From contig NZ_CP121666.1 of NCBI RefSeq assembly GCF_029714325.1, positions 3,782,001 to 3,846,000 on the forward strand: a stretch of DNA of 64,000 nt. The letters are read 5' to 3'. Positions 45,268 through 60,714 of this stretch are shown here, piece after piece. Positions within the stretch are counted from its first letter, which is position 1, and every line of letters begins with the position of its first letter. Position numbers and translations under genes: made by a program. The notes under the pieces were generated by a model, which saw nothing but the letters and a program-made list of their open reading frames with translations, was not told where the DNA came from and made no database searches. The DNA is from Bradyrhizobium sp. CB1717 (GTDB lineage: Bacteria; Pseudomonadota; Alphaproteobacteria; Rhizobiales; Xanthobacteraceae).

Positions 45268-46242
45268 GTGTCCCATTTGATTTTATCCACGAACCATCTT
45301 GACGAAAACGTGCTTCGCCAGTCGCGCGTCGCGAACGTCGTGCTTGGATTCTATCCACGCTTCGTCTGGAGGAAATTGCCTTCCGAGGAGCGGCTTTTGA
45401 CGGGGCTGGAGCGCCGATCGGCAAAGCACTGTAATCCCGGCGATCATTGGCTCGATGACGCTTGTCGCGGCTCGCTGGAGGGGTTCGGAGCGCGTGATAT
45501 CGGTTTCTTCGAGCTGTGTGCGAAGTTCGACTCAATTGAAATATGGGTCGATCCTCGACCAAACGATCAGCTTGTGCTGGTCTGGCTGCTGGACCTGCTT
45601 CGCCCCTACAAGGAGATCACAACGAAGCTGAGTTTGGTGCACACAGACGATCATGTTGCGCACTATGCTCCAGAATCTGTCGCAAAATGGAAGCTGCCGG
45701 CCTTCAAGGTGACCGACACCCATTTGGTGGCCGCAAGCCGCGCCTGGCGAGCCTATCGGGCTGAAACGCCAAAGCCCTGTTTCGATCTTCTGATGACGGA
45801 TCTGACGATCCTGCCGAGACTTCGGCCGGCGCTCATCGCGTTGCTTGAAGAGCTTCCGGACAGCGTGACGGGCCTAGGTGCCAGCGAAATGGATATTCTG
45901 GACTTTGTGAACGACGGGCACACGGACCCAAGGCGTGTCACCGAGGCCTGGTGGATGCGCGATGTGTTCGACGAAAACGACGCGCACCATGCCTTGCTCG
46001 AACTGGGGGCACATTCGGCGCCGCCGGTCCTGTTGGGCGATCCGGCGTTCGACAATGAGGCTCGCTATTTCGGCAAAAGCGAGTGGAAGGTCACGCTGAC
46101 CGAACTCGGGCGTTCAATTTTTGCGCGCGAGGACGATATGTGGCGCCACAACCGGATCTATCGCTGGTGGGGCGGTACCGAGCTGACCAACGAACGGCTC
46201 TGGCGATGGGATCGCGAGACGCGCTCGCTGGTCAAACCCTGA
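45268..46242 (+). CDS. DUF1835-like protein, tandem copy 3
   Basis: The 324-residue protein starts at a GTG behind GAGAGGCG. It shares with copy 1 the N-terminal LILST..., the FVWRKLP region, SIEIWVDPRPNDQLVLVWLL, LIALLEELPDSVTGLGASEM and the ending RWWGGTELTNERLWRWDRET. It is intact. A palindromic repeat follows 22 bases after the stop. The divergence between copies 1 and 3 is considerable, so the duplication is old. Confidence 0.72.
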   Translation: MSHLILSTNHLDENVLRQSRVANVVLGFYPRFVWRKLPSEERLLTGLERRSAKHCNPGDHWLDDACRGSLEGFGARDIGFFELCAKFDSIEIWVDPRPNDQLVLVWLLDLLRPYKEITTKLSLVHTDDHVAHYAPESVAKWKLPAFKVTDTHLVAASRAWRAYRAETPKPCFDLLMTDLTILPRLRPALIALLEELPDSVTGLGASEMDILDFVNDGHTDPRRVTEAWWMRDVFDENDAHHALLELGAHSAPPVLLGDPAFDNEARYFGKSEWKVTLTELGRSIFAREDDMWRHNRIYRWWGGTELTNERLWRWDRETRSLVKP

Positions 46243-46263
46243 TATGCGTTCAGAATGCAGTGC

Positions 46264-46352
46264 CGTAGGATGGGCAAAGGCGCGCAGCGCCGTGCCCACC
46301 ATCTTCCAACAAGCGCGAGGTGGTGGGCACGCTTCGCTTTGCCCACCCTACG
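46264..46352. repeat. Palindromic repeat, family C, copy 1
   Basis: Arms GTAGGATGGGCAAAGG and CTTTGCCCACCCTACG, with inner GTGCCCACC / GGTGGGCAC. Related copies are at 58521, 60402 and 63815. It lies between the tandem DUF1835-like genes and the convergent gcvP end. Confidence 0.85.
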
Positions 46353-46369
46353 AAAAACTCCGTCGCGAC

Positions 46370-49249
<2,880 letters not shown>

Positions 49250-49254
49250 CGTCC

Positions 49255-49623
49255 CTAAGCCGTATGTGCCTTGTAGGCGGCTTCATCCATGAGGCCGCCG
49301 AGCTCGCTTTTGTCGGCAATCTTGATCTTGAAGAACCAGGCCGCGCCCTGCGCATCCGAATTGATCAGCGCCGGCTCGGCGGCCAGCGCTTCGTTGGTCT
49401 CGAGCACTTCGCCGGTAACAGGTGCGTAGACGTCGGAGGCTGCTTTCACCGATTCCACGACGGCGGCGGCTTCGGCCTTCTTCAAGGTGCGGCCGACCTT
49501 GGGCAATTCGACGAACACGACGTCGCCGAGCTGCTGCTGTGCGTAATCGGTGATGCCGACCGTGGCGGTATCGCCGTCGATGGCGAGCCATTCATGGTCG
49601 GAAGTGTACAGCGTCGTGGTCAT
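49255..49623 (-). CDS. gcvH: Glycine cleavage system H protein
   Basis: Lipoyl carrier of the glycine cleavage system. The 122-residue protein is of normal length, with [18 protein letters not shown] and the lipoylation site [19 protein letters not shown], in which the Lys after ESV is modified. It lies between gcvT (10 bases) and gcvP (5 bases). Confidence 0.97.
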   Translation of the reverse strand: MTTTLYTSDHEWLAIDGDTATVGITDYAQQQLGDVVFVELPKVGRTLKKAEAAAVVESVKAASDVYAPVTGEVLETNEALAAEPALINSDAQGAAWFFKIKIADKSELGGLMDEAAYKAHTA

Positions 49624-49633
49624 TGTCTCGTCC

Positions 49634-50779
49634 TCAGCGTTTGTAGGTGTTTTTCACGAAGGGCATGGCAGCGACTGCGAGCGGCAATCGCTGGCCGCGC
49701 ACCTCGGCGAAGAGTTTTGTGCCGAGCGCGCTCAGGCTCACGGGCACGTAGCCCATCGCCACCGGTGCGCTCAGGCTCGGGCCGAAACCGCCCGACGTGA
49801 CCTTTCCAATGGGCTCGCCGCCCGCGCTGTCGGCAAACAGCAGCGCGCCTTCGCGCACCGGCGCACGGCCCTCGGCGAGCAGGCCGACGCGGCGGCGGGA
49901 TGCGCCATTGTCGAAATGGGCGAGAATCTTCGCGGCGCCGGGAAAGCCGCCGGCACGGGCGCCGCCGGTGCGGCGGCTCTTCTGCACCGACCATTCCAGC
50001 GCGGCCTCGACCGGCGTGGTGGTGGTGTCGATGTCGTGACCGTAGAGGCAGAGGCCCGCTTCCAGCCGCAGGCTGTCGCGGGCACCTAAGCCGATCGGCA
50101 GCACGTCCGGATTGTCCAGCAGCATCTTGGCGAGGCGTTCGGCATCGGCGGTGGGAACCGAGATCTCAAAGCCGTCCTCGCCGGTGTAGCCGGAGCGCGA
50201 GACGAAGCACTTGATGCCGGCGACCTCATGCGGGCCGGCGTCCATGAACTTCATGGCCGGGGCCTCTGCACAGAATTTCGCCAGCGCCGCTTCCGCCTTC
50301 GGGCCTTGCAGCGCGATCAGCGCGCGGTCGGCGAGCTGCTCGATGATGCAGTCGTCGGACAGATTCGCGCGCAAATGCGCCTCGTCCTGTTCCTTGCAGG
50401 CGGCGTTGACAACCAGGAACAGGTGATCGCCGAAATTGGCGACCATCAGGTCGTCGAGGATGCCGCCATCCGCATTGGTGAACTGGGCGTAGCGCTGCCG
50501 CCCCTTGGCGATTGCCACGATATCCTGCGGCACCAGCCGTTCCAGCGCGCGGGCGGCGTCCTCGACCTTGCCCGACTTTGGCCGGAGCGCGATCTGGCCC
50601 ATATGGGAGACGTCGAACAGGCCGGCTTTGGTGCGGGTATGAAGATGCTCCTTCAGCACGCCCGCGGGGTATTGCACGGGCATGTCATAGCCCGCGAAGG
50701 GCACCATCTTGCCGCCCATGGATACATGGAGGCTGTGGAGGGGCGTACGTTTCAGGGAGTCTTGGCTGTGCGCTAGCAT
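49634..50779 (-). CDS. gcvT: Glycine cleavage system T protein (aminomethyltransferase)
   Basis: Transfers the methylene group from the GcvH-bound intermediate to tetrahydrofolate, releasing ammonia. The 381-residue protein starts at [20 protein letters not shown] (ATG at 50779); the in-frame sequence upstream lies in the riboswitch. Family landmarks are [30 protein letters not shown], and [12 protein letters not shown]. First gene of the operon. Confidence 0.96.
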   Translation of the reverse strand: MLAHSQDSLKRTPLHSLHVSMGGKMVPFAGYDMPVQYPAGVLKEHLHTRTKAGLFDVSHMGQIALRPKSGKVEDAARALERLVPQDIVAIAKGRQRYAQFTNADGGILDDLMVANFGDHLFLVVNAACKEQDEAHLRANLSDDCIIEQLADRALIALQGPKAEAALAKFCAEAPAMKFMDAGPHEVAGIKCFVSRSGYTGEDGFEISVPTADAERLAKMLLDNPDVLPIGLGARDSLRLEAGLCLYGHDIDTTTTPVEAALEWSVQKSRRTGGARAGGFPGAAKILAHFDNGASRRRVGLLAEGRAPVREGALLFADSAGGEPIGKVTSGGFGPSLSAPVAMGYVPVSLSALGTKLFAEVRGQRLPLAVAAMPFVKNTYKR

Positions 50780-50837
50780 CTCAGGGGCCCTCGGCGGTTC
50801 CCGGGGAGGATTCCCCATGGACACCAGTCGAAGCCCC

Positions 50838-51010
50838 ATCTGTCGCTGTGCCTGAGAGTATTATCCCGTCGGCGGACGCAGTCCGGGTCTTAAGCCCGTC
50901 GGCGCCTCTTTCCAGATGCTGTCAAAGCCACGCGGTCCTTTTGCCTGAGAGTTTCCGGGGCGGTTGCTCCTTCGGCGCCGGCTGCCTAAAGCCGGTCTCT
51001 CCCGACGTGG
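50838..51010 (-). promoter_or_regulatory. Tandem glycine riboswitch upstream of gcvT
   Basis: On the minus strand the leader carries two aptamers in a row. Each contains the CTCTCAGGC-type core (in GGAAACTCTCAGGCAAAAGG and ATAATACTCTCAGGCACAGC). The first is also preceded by GGGAGAGACC and GGAGCAACC. The linker between them is about 15 bases. Glycine binding would be expected to raise expression of gcvTHP. The leader-to-ATG distance is about 60 bases. Confidence 0.93.
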
Positions 51011-51234
51011 CCGTACGATACAGATGGGTACAGACCACAGGCTAGCCAAGCCTGTCAACGCGACTTCAGCGGCTTTCAACCGGATTGCGCGCCTGCGGCA
51101 ACCCTCTGATCTCCTTGCACAGTTTCTGGACAGCGAAGCTGGCCTTGTCTAAAAGCGCTTTGGCCCGCAGATATCAGCCTTAATTTCCGGTTTGGACGGC
51201 GGCAGCGGGCCCAAGCACACCCGATTGGATGAAC

Positions 51235-53913
<2,679 letters not shown>

Positions 53914-53919
53914 AGGCCC

Positions 53920-55146
53920 ATGCGCCTCGTTCCGCGAGGACGTGGGCTTGGCGATCCCGACTTCCGGGATCGCCTCTACGAATTGCTGGAGCACGATCCC
54001 CTGGCCTATTCGGTCGGGTCGCGCTTCATCCAGCTCATCATCGGCGTCATCGTGCTCAATGTGGCCGCGATGATCCTTGCCTCGGTGCCGGAGCTCGACG
54101 CGCGGTTCGACACGCTATTCAGTGCGATCGCCATCCTCGCCGTCATCGTGTTCGCGCTGGAATATGCGGCGCGGCTGTGGACCGTGGCGGGGCACACCCA
54201 GCGCACAGGCTCAGCGCTGTCCGATCGGCTCTCTTATGCCTTCTCCGCGCTCGGCATCATCGACCTCATGGCGTTCCTGCCGGCTGCGATCGTGCTCGCC
54301 ACGGGCCGGCACGCGACGCTCGCCGGGCTCGGCGTGCTGCCGTTCTTCAAGCTGATCCGCTATTCGCCGGCGATGCGTTCGCTGCTCGCCGCCGTGCATG
54401 CCGAGCGGCGCGCGCTGATCGGCTGCATCGTCATCCTGATCGGCGCGGTGCTGACCTTCGCCTCGCTGCTCTATGCCGTGGAGCGCGACGTGCAGCCGGA
54501 CAAGCTCGGCACCATCCCGCAGGCGATGTGGTGGGCGATCGTGACGCTCGGCACCGTCGGTTATGGCGACGTCGTGCCGGTGACGCCGCTCGGAAAATTC
54601 ATCTCGACCTTCGCCATCATCAGCGGCTTCGCCATGATCGCGCTGCCGGTCGCGATCATCTCCTCGGCGTTCGCCGAAGAGGTGAAGCGGCGGGACTTCG
54701 TCGTCACCTGGGGCATGCTGGCGCGGGTGCCGCTGTTCTCGCATCTGTCCGCGGCCGAGATCGCCGACATCATGCGCCTCTTGCGCGCGCGCACCATCGA
54801 GCAGGGCGAGATCCTGGTGCGGCGCGGCGATGCGGCCTCGTCGATGTATTTCATCACCGCCGGCGAGGTCGAGATCGCGCTGCCGAGCCAGCAGGTGCGC
54901 CTTGCCGACGGCACCTTCTTCGGCGAGATCGCGCTGCTGCATAAGACAAAACGCAGCGGCACCGTTACGGCGACGCGCAAGACGCGCCTCCTCGTACTCG
55001 ACGCCCAGGACTTTCACGCTTTGATCGCGCGCATGCCGACGCTGGCCGATCACGTCCATACCACCGCCAAGGCGCGGCTGGCCGACAGCGGCGATCTCGC
55101 GGCGGCGGAATTGGCGCAGGCGGAGAAGGAAGACACCGACCGCTGA
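53920..55146 (+). CDS. Cyclic-nucleotide-gated potassium channel (MlotiK1-like)
   Basis: The 408-residue protein has a voltage-sensor-like block of helices S1-S4 (about residues 30-150) and a pore helix with the selectivity filter TVGYGD (GYGD at 214-217). A C-terminal cyclic-nucleotide-binding domain (about 270-385) has GEILVRRGDAASSMYFITAG and a phosphate-binding cassette with FFGEIALLHKTKRSGTVTA. This is the architecture of MlotiK1, where cAMP opens the channel. It starts 6 bases after alaS ends. The alaS neighbourhood is probably incidental. Confidence 0.93.
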   Translation: MRLVPRGRGLGDPDFRDRLYELLEHDPLAYSVGSRFIQLIIGVIVLNVAAMILASVPELDARFDTLFSAIAILAVIVFALEYAARLWTVAGHTQRTGSALSDRLSYAFSALGIIDLMAFLPAAIVLATGRHATLAGLGVLPFFKLIRYSPAMRSLLAAVHAERRALIGCIVILIGAVLTFASLLYAVERDVQPDKLGTIPQAMWWAIVTLGTVGYGDVVPVTPLGKFISTFAIISGFAMIALPVAIISSAFAEEVKRRDFVVTWGMLARVPLFSHLSAAEIADIMRLLRARTIEQGEILVRRGDAASSMYFITAGEVEIALPSQQVRLADGTFFGEIALLHKTKRSGTVTATRKTRLLVLDAQDFHALIARMPTLADHVHTTAKARLADSGDLAAAELAQAEKEDTDR

Positions 55147-55150
55147 GCGG

Positions 55151-55651
55151 TCAGCCCTTCTTCAGGAAGACGTAGTCGGCCGAGTAGGGCGCGCTTTTGA
55201 ACTCGCCGCCCTTGTCGCAAGAACCCTCGAGCTTGCCGCCATGGGTGTTGATGCGCTGGACGGTGGTGACCGGCGACAGCACGCCGCTGCCGCGGCGGGA
55301 GGCGACCTCAAGCTTCAGCCAGGGGATATCGGCAGCCGTTGCGCCGGGCGCGTTGCCGGTGGCCTTGCCGACGACGGCGCTGCCGTCGGCGAGCTCCCAG
55401 CTCGGGCCGGCATAGTGGTGGCCGACGGTCTTGCCCTCGGAGAGCAGGGTGGCGATCGGCTCGCGGAAGGCCCAGGCGAGCTTGCCGTCGGTGCCGGCCT
55501 TGCACTCATAGACCTGCGCGCCCTCGGCGTGGACGCTGAGAACGGCGGTCTCGCCAGGCGCGGCGATGGCCTCAGGTAGGGGATCGGCGACAGCCGGCCC
55601 GGCCATTGCGGCGAGCAGGAACAGGCTGGGGGCGGCAAGCTTGATGAACAT
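55151..55651 (-). CDS. DUF3455-family secreted protein
   Basis: From the ATG at 55651 a signal peptide (LAAPSLFLLAAMAGPAVA) is followed by VLSVHAEGAQVYECKAGTDG and WAFREPIATLLSEGKTVGHHY, then SAVVGKATGNAPGATAADIP, all typical of DUF3455. Length (166) is normal. Probably periplasmic; function unknown. It converges on the channel gene, with stops 4 bases apart. Confidence 0.85.
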   Translation of the reverse strand: MFIKLAAPSLFLLAAMAGPAVADPLPEAIAAPGETAVLSVHAEGAQVYECKAGTDGKLAWAFREPIATLLSEGKTVGHHYAGPSWELADGSAVVGKATGNAPGATAADIPWLKLEVASRRGSGVLSPVTTVQRINTHGGKLEGSCDKGGEFKSAPYSADYVFLKKG

Positions 55652-55673
55652 GGCGGTCTCCGCGAAAGCTCTC

Positions 55674-55705
55674 AAAAAAATGGGCCGCGCTTGTCGCGCG
55701 GCCCA
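55674..55705 (-). terminator. Intrinsic terminator after icd
   Basis: On the minus strand, TGGGCCGCGC, a 5-base loop, GCGCGGCCCA, then seven T. It lies 40 bases past the icd stop and just upstream of the DUF3455 gene. Confidence 0.92.
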
Positions 55706-55744
55706 TGATGATGTCTGGCCCAGTCGGGCGAAATTACGGTCGGC

Positions 55745-56959
55745 TTACGCCGCCATCGCCTTGACCAGGTTCTCGGCGACCTTGTCGAGGAAGCCGGTGG
55801 TCGAGAGCCAGCGCTGGTCGGCGCCAACTAGGAGCGCGAGGTCCTTGGTCATGTAACCTTCCTCGACGGTGTCGACGCAGACCTTCTCGAGCGTGGCGGC
55901 GAACTTGGCGAGCTCGGCGTTGTTGTCGAGCTTGGCGCGGTGCGACAGGCCACGGGTCCAGGCGAAGATCGACGCGATCGAGTTGGTCGAAGTCTCCTTG
56001 CCCTTCTGGTGCTCGCGGTAGTGGCGGGTCACCGTGCCGTGGGCCGCTTCCGCCTCGACGGTCTTGCCGTCGGGGGTGAGCAGCACCGAGGTCATCAGGC
56101 CGAGCGAGCCGTAGCCCTGCGCGACCGTGTCGGACTGCACGTCGCCGTCGTAGTTCTTACAGGCCCAGACATAGCCGCCGGACCATTTCAGGGCCGAGGC
56201 CACCATGTCGTCGATCAGGCGGTGCTCGTAGGTCAGGCCCTTGGCGTCGAACTCCTTCTTGAACTCCTTGTCGAAGATCTCCTGGAAGATGTCCTTGAAG
56301 CGGCCGTCATAGACCTTGAGGATCGTGTTCTTGGTCGACAGGTACACCGGGTAGCCGCGCAGCAGGCCGTAGTTGAAGGAGGCGCGAGCGAAGTCGATGA
56401 TGGAGTCGTCGAGATTGTACATCTCCATGGCGACGCCGGCGCCCGGAGCCTTGAACACTTCCTTCTCGATCACGGTGCCGTCCTCGCCGACGAACTTCAG
56501 CGAGAGGGTGCCCTTGCCCGGGAACTTGATGTCGGTGGCGCGGTACTGGTCGCCATAGGCGTGGCGGCCGATGATGATCGGCTTGGTCCAGCCGGGAACG
56601 AGGCGCGGCACGTTCTTGCAGATGATCGGCTCGCGGAAGATCACGCCGCCGAGGATGTTGCGGATGGTGCCGTTCGGCGACTTCCACATCTGCTTGAGGT
56701 TGAACTCCTTCACCCGGGCCTCGTCCGGGGTGATGGTGGCGCACTTGACGCCAACGCCGACCTTCTTGATCGCCTCGGCGGCGTCGATGGTGACCTGATC
56801 GTTGGTGTGGTCGCGGTACTCCATGCCCAGGTCGAAATACTGCAGCTCGACATCCAGGAACGGGTTGATCAGCTTGTCCTTGATGTACTGCCAGATGATC
56901 CGGGTCATCTCGTCGCCATCGAGTTCGACGACGGGATTGGATACCTTGATTTTTGCCAT
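55745..56959 (-). CDS. icd: NADP-dependent isocitrate dehydrogenase
   Basis: Converts isocitrate to 2-oxoglutarate with NADP in the citric acid cycle. The 404-residue product is the eukaryote-like homodimeric type found in Rhizobiales. Landmarks are [57 protein letters not shown] and [20 protein letters not shown]. The start at 56959 ([10 protein letters not shown]) is chosen over the longer in-frame opening, which has no protein-like sequence. A strong terminator follows. Confidence 0.97.
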   Translation of the reverse strand: MAKIKVSNPVVELDGDEMTRIIWQYIKDKLINPFLDVELQYFDLGMEYRDHTNDQVTIDAAEAIKKVGVGVKCATITPDEARVKEFNLKQMWKSPNGTIRNILGGVIFREPIICKNVPRLVPGWTKPIIIGRHAYGDQYRATDIKFPGKGTLSLKFVGEDGTVIEKEVFKAPGAGVAMEMYNLDDSIIDFARASFNYGLLRGYPVYLSTKNTILKVYDGRFKDIFQEIFDKEFKKEFDAKGLTYEHRLIDDMVASALKWSGGYVWACKNYDGDVQSDTVAQGYGSLGLMTSVLLTPDGKTVEAEAAHGTVTRHYREHQKGKETSTNSIASIFAWTRGLSHRAKLDNNAELAKFAATLEKVCVDTVEEGYMTKDLALLVGADQRWLSTTGFLDKVAENLVKAMAA

Positions 56960-57297
56960 GATCGGGGAAGCCCTCTTGGGAACGGCGCTTTTGGCGCGCC
57001 AACGTGAATATCCGCCGCCTCTTAGCACCTGATAGCAGCGGGCGAAAGCCAAGTGATTATGCACTTTTAGCCCATCCAGCTTCCACAGATGGGGAGCGGG
57101 GCCCGGGGCGGGGTGAGGTTTCAAGCGAGATTCAAAAGTTGAATCCAACCCGTTATTTCCCTTGAGAATTTTGTCAGGACAGGCAAACGACAGGCGAACG
57201 GGCAGACGGCCCGGGAGCGGGGCAAGGCCCGGCTTTGAATCAATTCCTGAAGAGAGCCTTTCCAAGGCCTTGAGAACCAGTGTGAAAGCGAAACGAG
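56960..57297. promoter_or_regulatory. Divergent region between icd and the TrmJ-like gene
   Basis: About 340 bases with no gene I can support. It should hold both promoters. A plus-strand AT-rich patch lies near 57123-57180 (AAAAGTTGAATCC..TTGAGAATTTTGTC). No long palindrome is seen. Confidence 0.4.
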
Positions 57298-58497
57298 ATG
57301 TCGGGGACTGACAAGACCAAGGCGGGCCTTTCCCTCGACGGTCCCATCGTGATCCTGGTCGAGCCGCAGCTCGGCGAAAACATCGGCATGGCCGCGCGCG
57401 CCATGGGCAATTTTGCTCTGAGCGCCTTGCGCATCGTCAACCCCCGCGACGGCTGGCCCAACATCGCGGCACAGCGGGCCGCGGCCGGCGCCGACCACAT
57501 TCTGGAAAAGGTCGAATTGTTCGACACGGTGGAGCAGGCGGTCGCCGACCTCGACCTGCTGTTCGCCACCACGGCTCGTCCCCACGACCAGGCCAAGCCC
57601 GTGGTCGGGCCGGAGACCGCGGTTAGCGAGATCGCCGGGCACGTCGCGACCGGCGGCAAGGCCGGTATCCTGTTCGGCCGGGAGCGCTGGGGCCTGACCA
57701 ATGAGGAGGTCGGGCTCTCCAACCGCATCATCACCTTCCCGGTCAATCCGGGCTTCGCCTCGCTCAACCTCGCTCAGGCCGTGCTGCTGATCGGCTACGA
57801 ATGGTTCAAGCTGATGACATCAGGCGAGCTGCCGCACGCCATGCCCGAGCGTTCCGAGCGCGCCTCGCAGCACCAGATGCAGGCCTTCTTCGACAATCTC
57901 GTGCGCGAGCTCGACAAGGTCGAGTTCCTGCGGCCGGCCGAGAAGCGCGACACCATGCTGGTCAACCTGCGCAACATTTTTAGCCGGATGGAGCCGACCA
58001 AGCAGGACATGCACACCCTGCACGGGGTCATCATGGCGATCGCCGAGGGGCGCAAGGGCCCGGCCAAGGGCGGCGTGCTCGACGGCGAGCAGGCAACGCG
58101 CCTGCGCGCGCTGCTGGCCGAGCACGGCCAGGGCGGCGGCGTGCCCGACAGCGGCTCGACCGTGCGCGGCCTCGCCCGCCTGCTCCGCCGCAACCCGACC
58201 GACGCCGAGCGCCTGCTCTGGCAGGCCCTGACCCGCGACCGGCGCTTTGCAGGTGGGTTCAAGCGCCAGACCCCGGTCGGGCGTCATATCCCCGACTTCG
58301 TCTCGTTCCCGCACCGGATCGCGATCGAGCTGGTGAACCCGGGCGAGGGGGAAGCCATCGCCGCGGACCGCGCGTCGCGGCGGACCTGGCTCGAGGCACG
58401 GGACTATCGCGTGCTGGAGATCCGGGCGGCGGATGTCGAGCGCGATCTGGAGGCGGAGCTGGTGCGGCTGCAGGGGATGGTGGAGCAGGCGACGTAG
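57298..58497 (+). CDS. TrmJ-like RNA methyltransferase fused to a DUF559 domain
   Basis: The first about 250 residues are a SPOUT methyltransferase of the TrmJ type, which 2'-O-methylates tRNA position 32. It opens with [20 protein letters not shown] and contains [15 protein letters not shown] and the trefoil-knot motif [20 protein letters not shown]. From about residue 290 a DUF559 (Vsr/PD-D/E-x-K-like) domain follows: [32 protein letters not shown] and [11 protein letters not shown], then [19 protein letters not shown]. The usual D-G-x-x-H after the IEL strand is NPGEG here, so nuclease activity is doubtful. The whole frame is continuous. Confidence 0.88.
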   Translation: MSGTDKTKAGLSLDGPIVILVEPQLGENIGMAARAMGNFALSALRIVNPRDGWPNIAAQRAAAGADHILEKVELFDTVEQAVADLDLLFATTARPHDQAKPVVGPETAVSEIAGHVATGGKAGILFGRERWGLTNEEVGLSNRIITFPVNPGFASLNLAQAVLLIGYEWFKLMTSGELPHAMPERSERASQHQMQAFFDNLVRELDKVEFLRPAEKRDTMLVNLRNIFSRMEPTKQDMHTLHGVIMAIAEGRKGPAKGGVLDGEQATRLRALLAEHGQGGGVPDSGSTVRGLARLLRRNPTDAERLLWQALTRDRRFAGGFKRQTPVGRHIPDFVSFPHRIAIELVNPGEGEAIAADRASRRTWLEARDYRVLEIRAADVERDLEAELVRLQGMVEQAT

Positions 58498-58520
58498 GTT
58501 TCGTCGGCACAGGTCTCGCA

Positions 58521-58610
58521 GAGTGGGCAAAGCGAAGCGTGCCCACCATGCCAATCGACGAGCTGAGACAGAAGTGGTGGGCACGGCGCTGCGCGCCTTT
58601 GCCCACCCAA
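58521..58610. repeat. Palindromic repeat, family C, copy 2
   Basis: Arms GAGTGGGCAAAGCGAAGCG and CGCGCCTTTGCCCACCC with inner GTGCCCACCAT / GTGGTGGGCAC. It lies 24 bases after the TrmJ-like gene. Confidence 0.82.
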
Positions 58611-58706
58611 CCAAACCGCGTTTGTGGTTTGTAATGCCGCAACCAAGGGCTGTGCAGACGCGTCGCCGGTTGCTATGACGTCCCCGGGAATTGAAATGGG
58701 GACTGC

Positions 58707-60383
58707 ATGTCTGAAATGGTGGGCCGCACACTCATTTGTGCGGCAGCAAGCTTCGGTGTCTTGGCGCTGGCGACTTTGATCGAAGTATCAGCCGCACGTG
58801 CGGAAATGCCCCTGACCGCCAAGTGCAACGCGGTCGGAAATTTCAGCGTTGATGACCGCATCGCAGGCTGCACCGCGATGATCGAGGCTGCTCCAACCAT
58901 GTCGCAAGGCGTGGTCATGGCTTATCTCCGCCGCGCTATGTTCTACCAGCAGAAAGGCGAGATCGACCTCGAGATCGCTGATTACGATCGGATCATCGAG
59001 CGCTATCCGGACAATCTGCCCGCCCGGCTGAGCAGGGCTTATGCGCATGTTCGAAAGCGAGCGCCCGCGGCCGCGCTGTCCGATTACGCCAAAGTCATCG
59101 AGGTCGATCCCAAGAATACCTACGCTTATTTGGGGCGCGCTCAAGTCTACCAGGCGAGCCGAGATTTCGTCCGTGCCATCGCCGATTATGATCAGGCCCT
59201 TCAGATCCATCCGGACAACGTCAAAGCGCGTGTCGACCGGGCCCTCGCTTACATCCGCAGCGGGGATCCGGCGCGTGCCATGGCCGATTGTGATCGAGTG
59301 GTCGAGATCAGCCCGGAAAGTGGCGGCGGCCAATTGTGCCGCGGCCGGGTTTACTTCGCCAAGGGTGACAGGGAGCGCGCATTGGCCGCGCTCGATCAAA
59401 CCATCCAGATCAAGCCAAAGGGCGAAGGGTTCTATTATTTCCGCGGCGAATCCTTTCTTCAGTTGGGTGAGTTCGACCGCGCCATCGCCGACTATGACCG
59501 AATCGTCGAGATTAACCCACGAAGCCCATCGGCCTACTTCTGGCGCGGCGTCGCCTGCTCACAAAAGGGCGATTATGACCGCGCCATTGCCGACTATACC
59601 GAGGCCATGCAGCAGGTGCGTCAGGATCGAAAAAAACCTAGCAAGGCGCCTATTCAGGGGCAAGATGGCGACCCCGTTTCCGCGTCTGTCGATGGTGAGG
59701 CAACCAGACTTGCTTCGGGGGATGGCCCTCCGCTGCGTGCACGGGGAGAAGCCCATTACGCGAAAGGGGACCTCGATCGCGCCATCGCAGACTTTGATGA
59801 GGCGATCCGCTTTGATCCCAGGGACAAGGATGCACTCGGGCTGCGCGCCAACGCGTACAAAGCCAAGGGTGACTTCAGCCGCTCGATTGCTGAGTACGAT
59901 CAACTCGTGCAACTCGATCCCCGGGACGTCCGTGCCTATCGCGCCCGCGCGAGTGCTCATTGGCAGGCCGGTTCGCTTGCCAAATCGTTGGCCGACCTGG
60001 ACGAGGCAGTCCGGCTCGATCGCAAGAATGCCTATGCGGCATTGTGGCGTGAGATCATTGCAAGTCGCAGTCATGAACCAGGCCGGCTGGCCGAGGCTGC
60101 AACGCAGCTCGACATGACGAAATGGCCTGCGCCGATCATCAACCTCTTTCTTGGCACGAAGACGCCGGAGCAAGTGTTCGACGCCGCAAACGATCCGGAT
60201 CCGAGGAAAAGAAAGGGGCAGGTCTGCGAGGCGCATTTCTTTGCCGCTGAACTTACCCTGCAACGCGGCTCCAGGGAAGAAGCCTTGCGGTTGTTCGACC
60301 TCGCTGTCGCCGATTGCCCGAAGACCTTCATCGAGAAACAGGCCGCCGATTTCGAGCTCAGCTCGTTACGGGCGAGCCGCTGA
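58707..60383 (+). CDS. Secreted tetratricopeptide-repeat protein
   Basis: The 558-residue protein has an N-terminal hydrophobic signal (LICAAASFGVLALATLIEVS) followed by at least nine TPR units. They include AYLRRAMFYQQKGEIDLEIA, AYLGRAQVYQASRDFVRAIA and HYAKGDLDRAIADFDEAIRF, most ending in the I-x-x-Y-D pattern. TPR arrays form a solenoid for protein binding; a periplasmic or exported scaffold is the likely role. A start at 58716 is possible. Between repeats near 310-345 is a linker rich in Lys and Asp. No enzyme domain seen. Confidence 0.85.
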   Translation: MSEMVGRTLICAAASFGVLALATLIEVSAARAEMPLTAKCNAVGNFSVDDRIAGCTAMIEAAPTMSQGVVMAYLRRAMFYQQKGEIDLEIADYDRIIERYPDNLPARLSRAYAHVRKRAPAAALSDYAKVIEVDPKNTYAYLGRAQVYQASRDFVRAIADYDQALQIHPDNVKARVDRALAYIRSGDPARAMADCDRVVEISPESGGGQLCRGRVYFAKGDRERALAALDQTIQIKPKGEGFYYFRGESFLQLGEFDRAIADYDRIVEINPRSPSAYFWRGVACSQKGDYDRAIADYTEAMQQVRQDRKKPSKAPIQGQDGDPVSASVDGEATRLASGDGPPLRARGEAHYAKGDLDRAIADFDEAIRFDPRDKDALGLRANAYKAKGDFSRSIAEYDQLVQLDPRDVRAYRARASAHWQAGSLAKSLADLDEAVRLDRKNAYAALWREIIASRSHEPGRLAEAATQLDMTKWPAPIINLFLGTKTPEQVFDAANDPDPRKRKGQVCEAHFFAAELTLQRGSREEALRLFDLAVADCPKTFIEKQAADFELSSLRASR

Positions 60384-60401
60384 CGCGCTCAGGCACGGCC
60401 T

Positions 60402-60520
60402 CGTAGGGCTTTGTCCGCCGTAGCTCGAAGAGCGAAGGCGGAAGCGTGCCCACCATGTTGACCGACGACGCGGAGACAGAGGTGGTGGGCACGGCGCTGC
60501 GCGCCTTTGCCTACCCTACG
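60402..60520. repeat. Palindromic repeat, family C, copy 3 (composite)
   Basis: The left side is rearranged (CGTAGGGCTTTG..GAAGGCGGAAGCGTGCCCACC); the right side is typical (GGTGGTGGGCACGGC and CGCCTTTGCCTACCCTACG). It follows the TPR gene by 18 bases. Confidence 0.75.
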
Positions 60521-60714
60521 AGTTGGAAGCGCCAAGAGCGAGCACGCGTCGTCTTCGGGAAGGTTAGCGTTGGCTTAACAACCACTTCTACCTTTAGTTG
60601 ATGTCGACATGTGTGAAGTGCGCTGCGCCCAAGGCCAGATCGCCCCATTGATGCATGTCAAAGAACAGGGAACCCGGCCCGTTACGCTTTTGAGCGCAAC
60701 AGGGAGGGTTCGGT

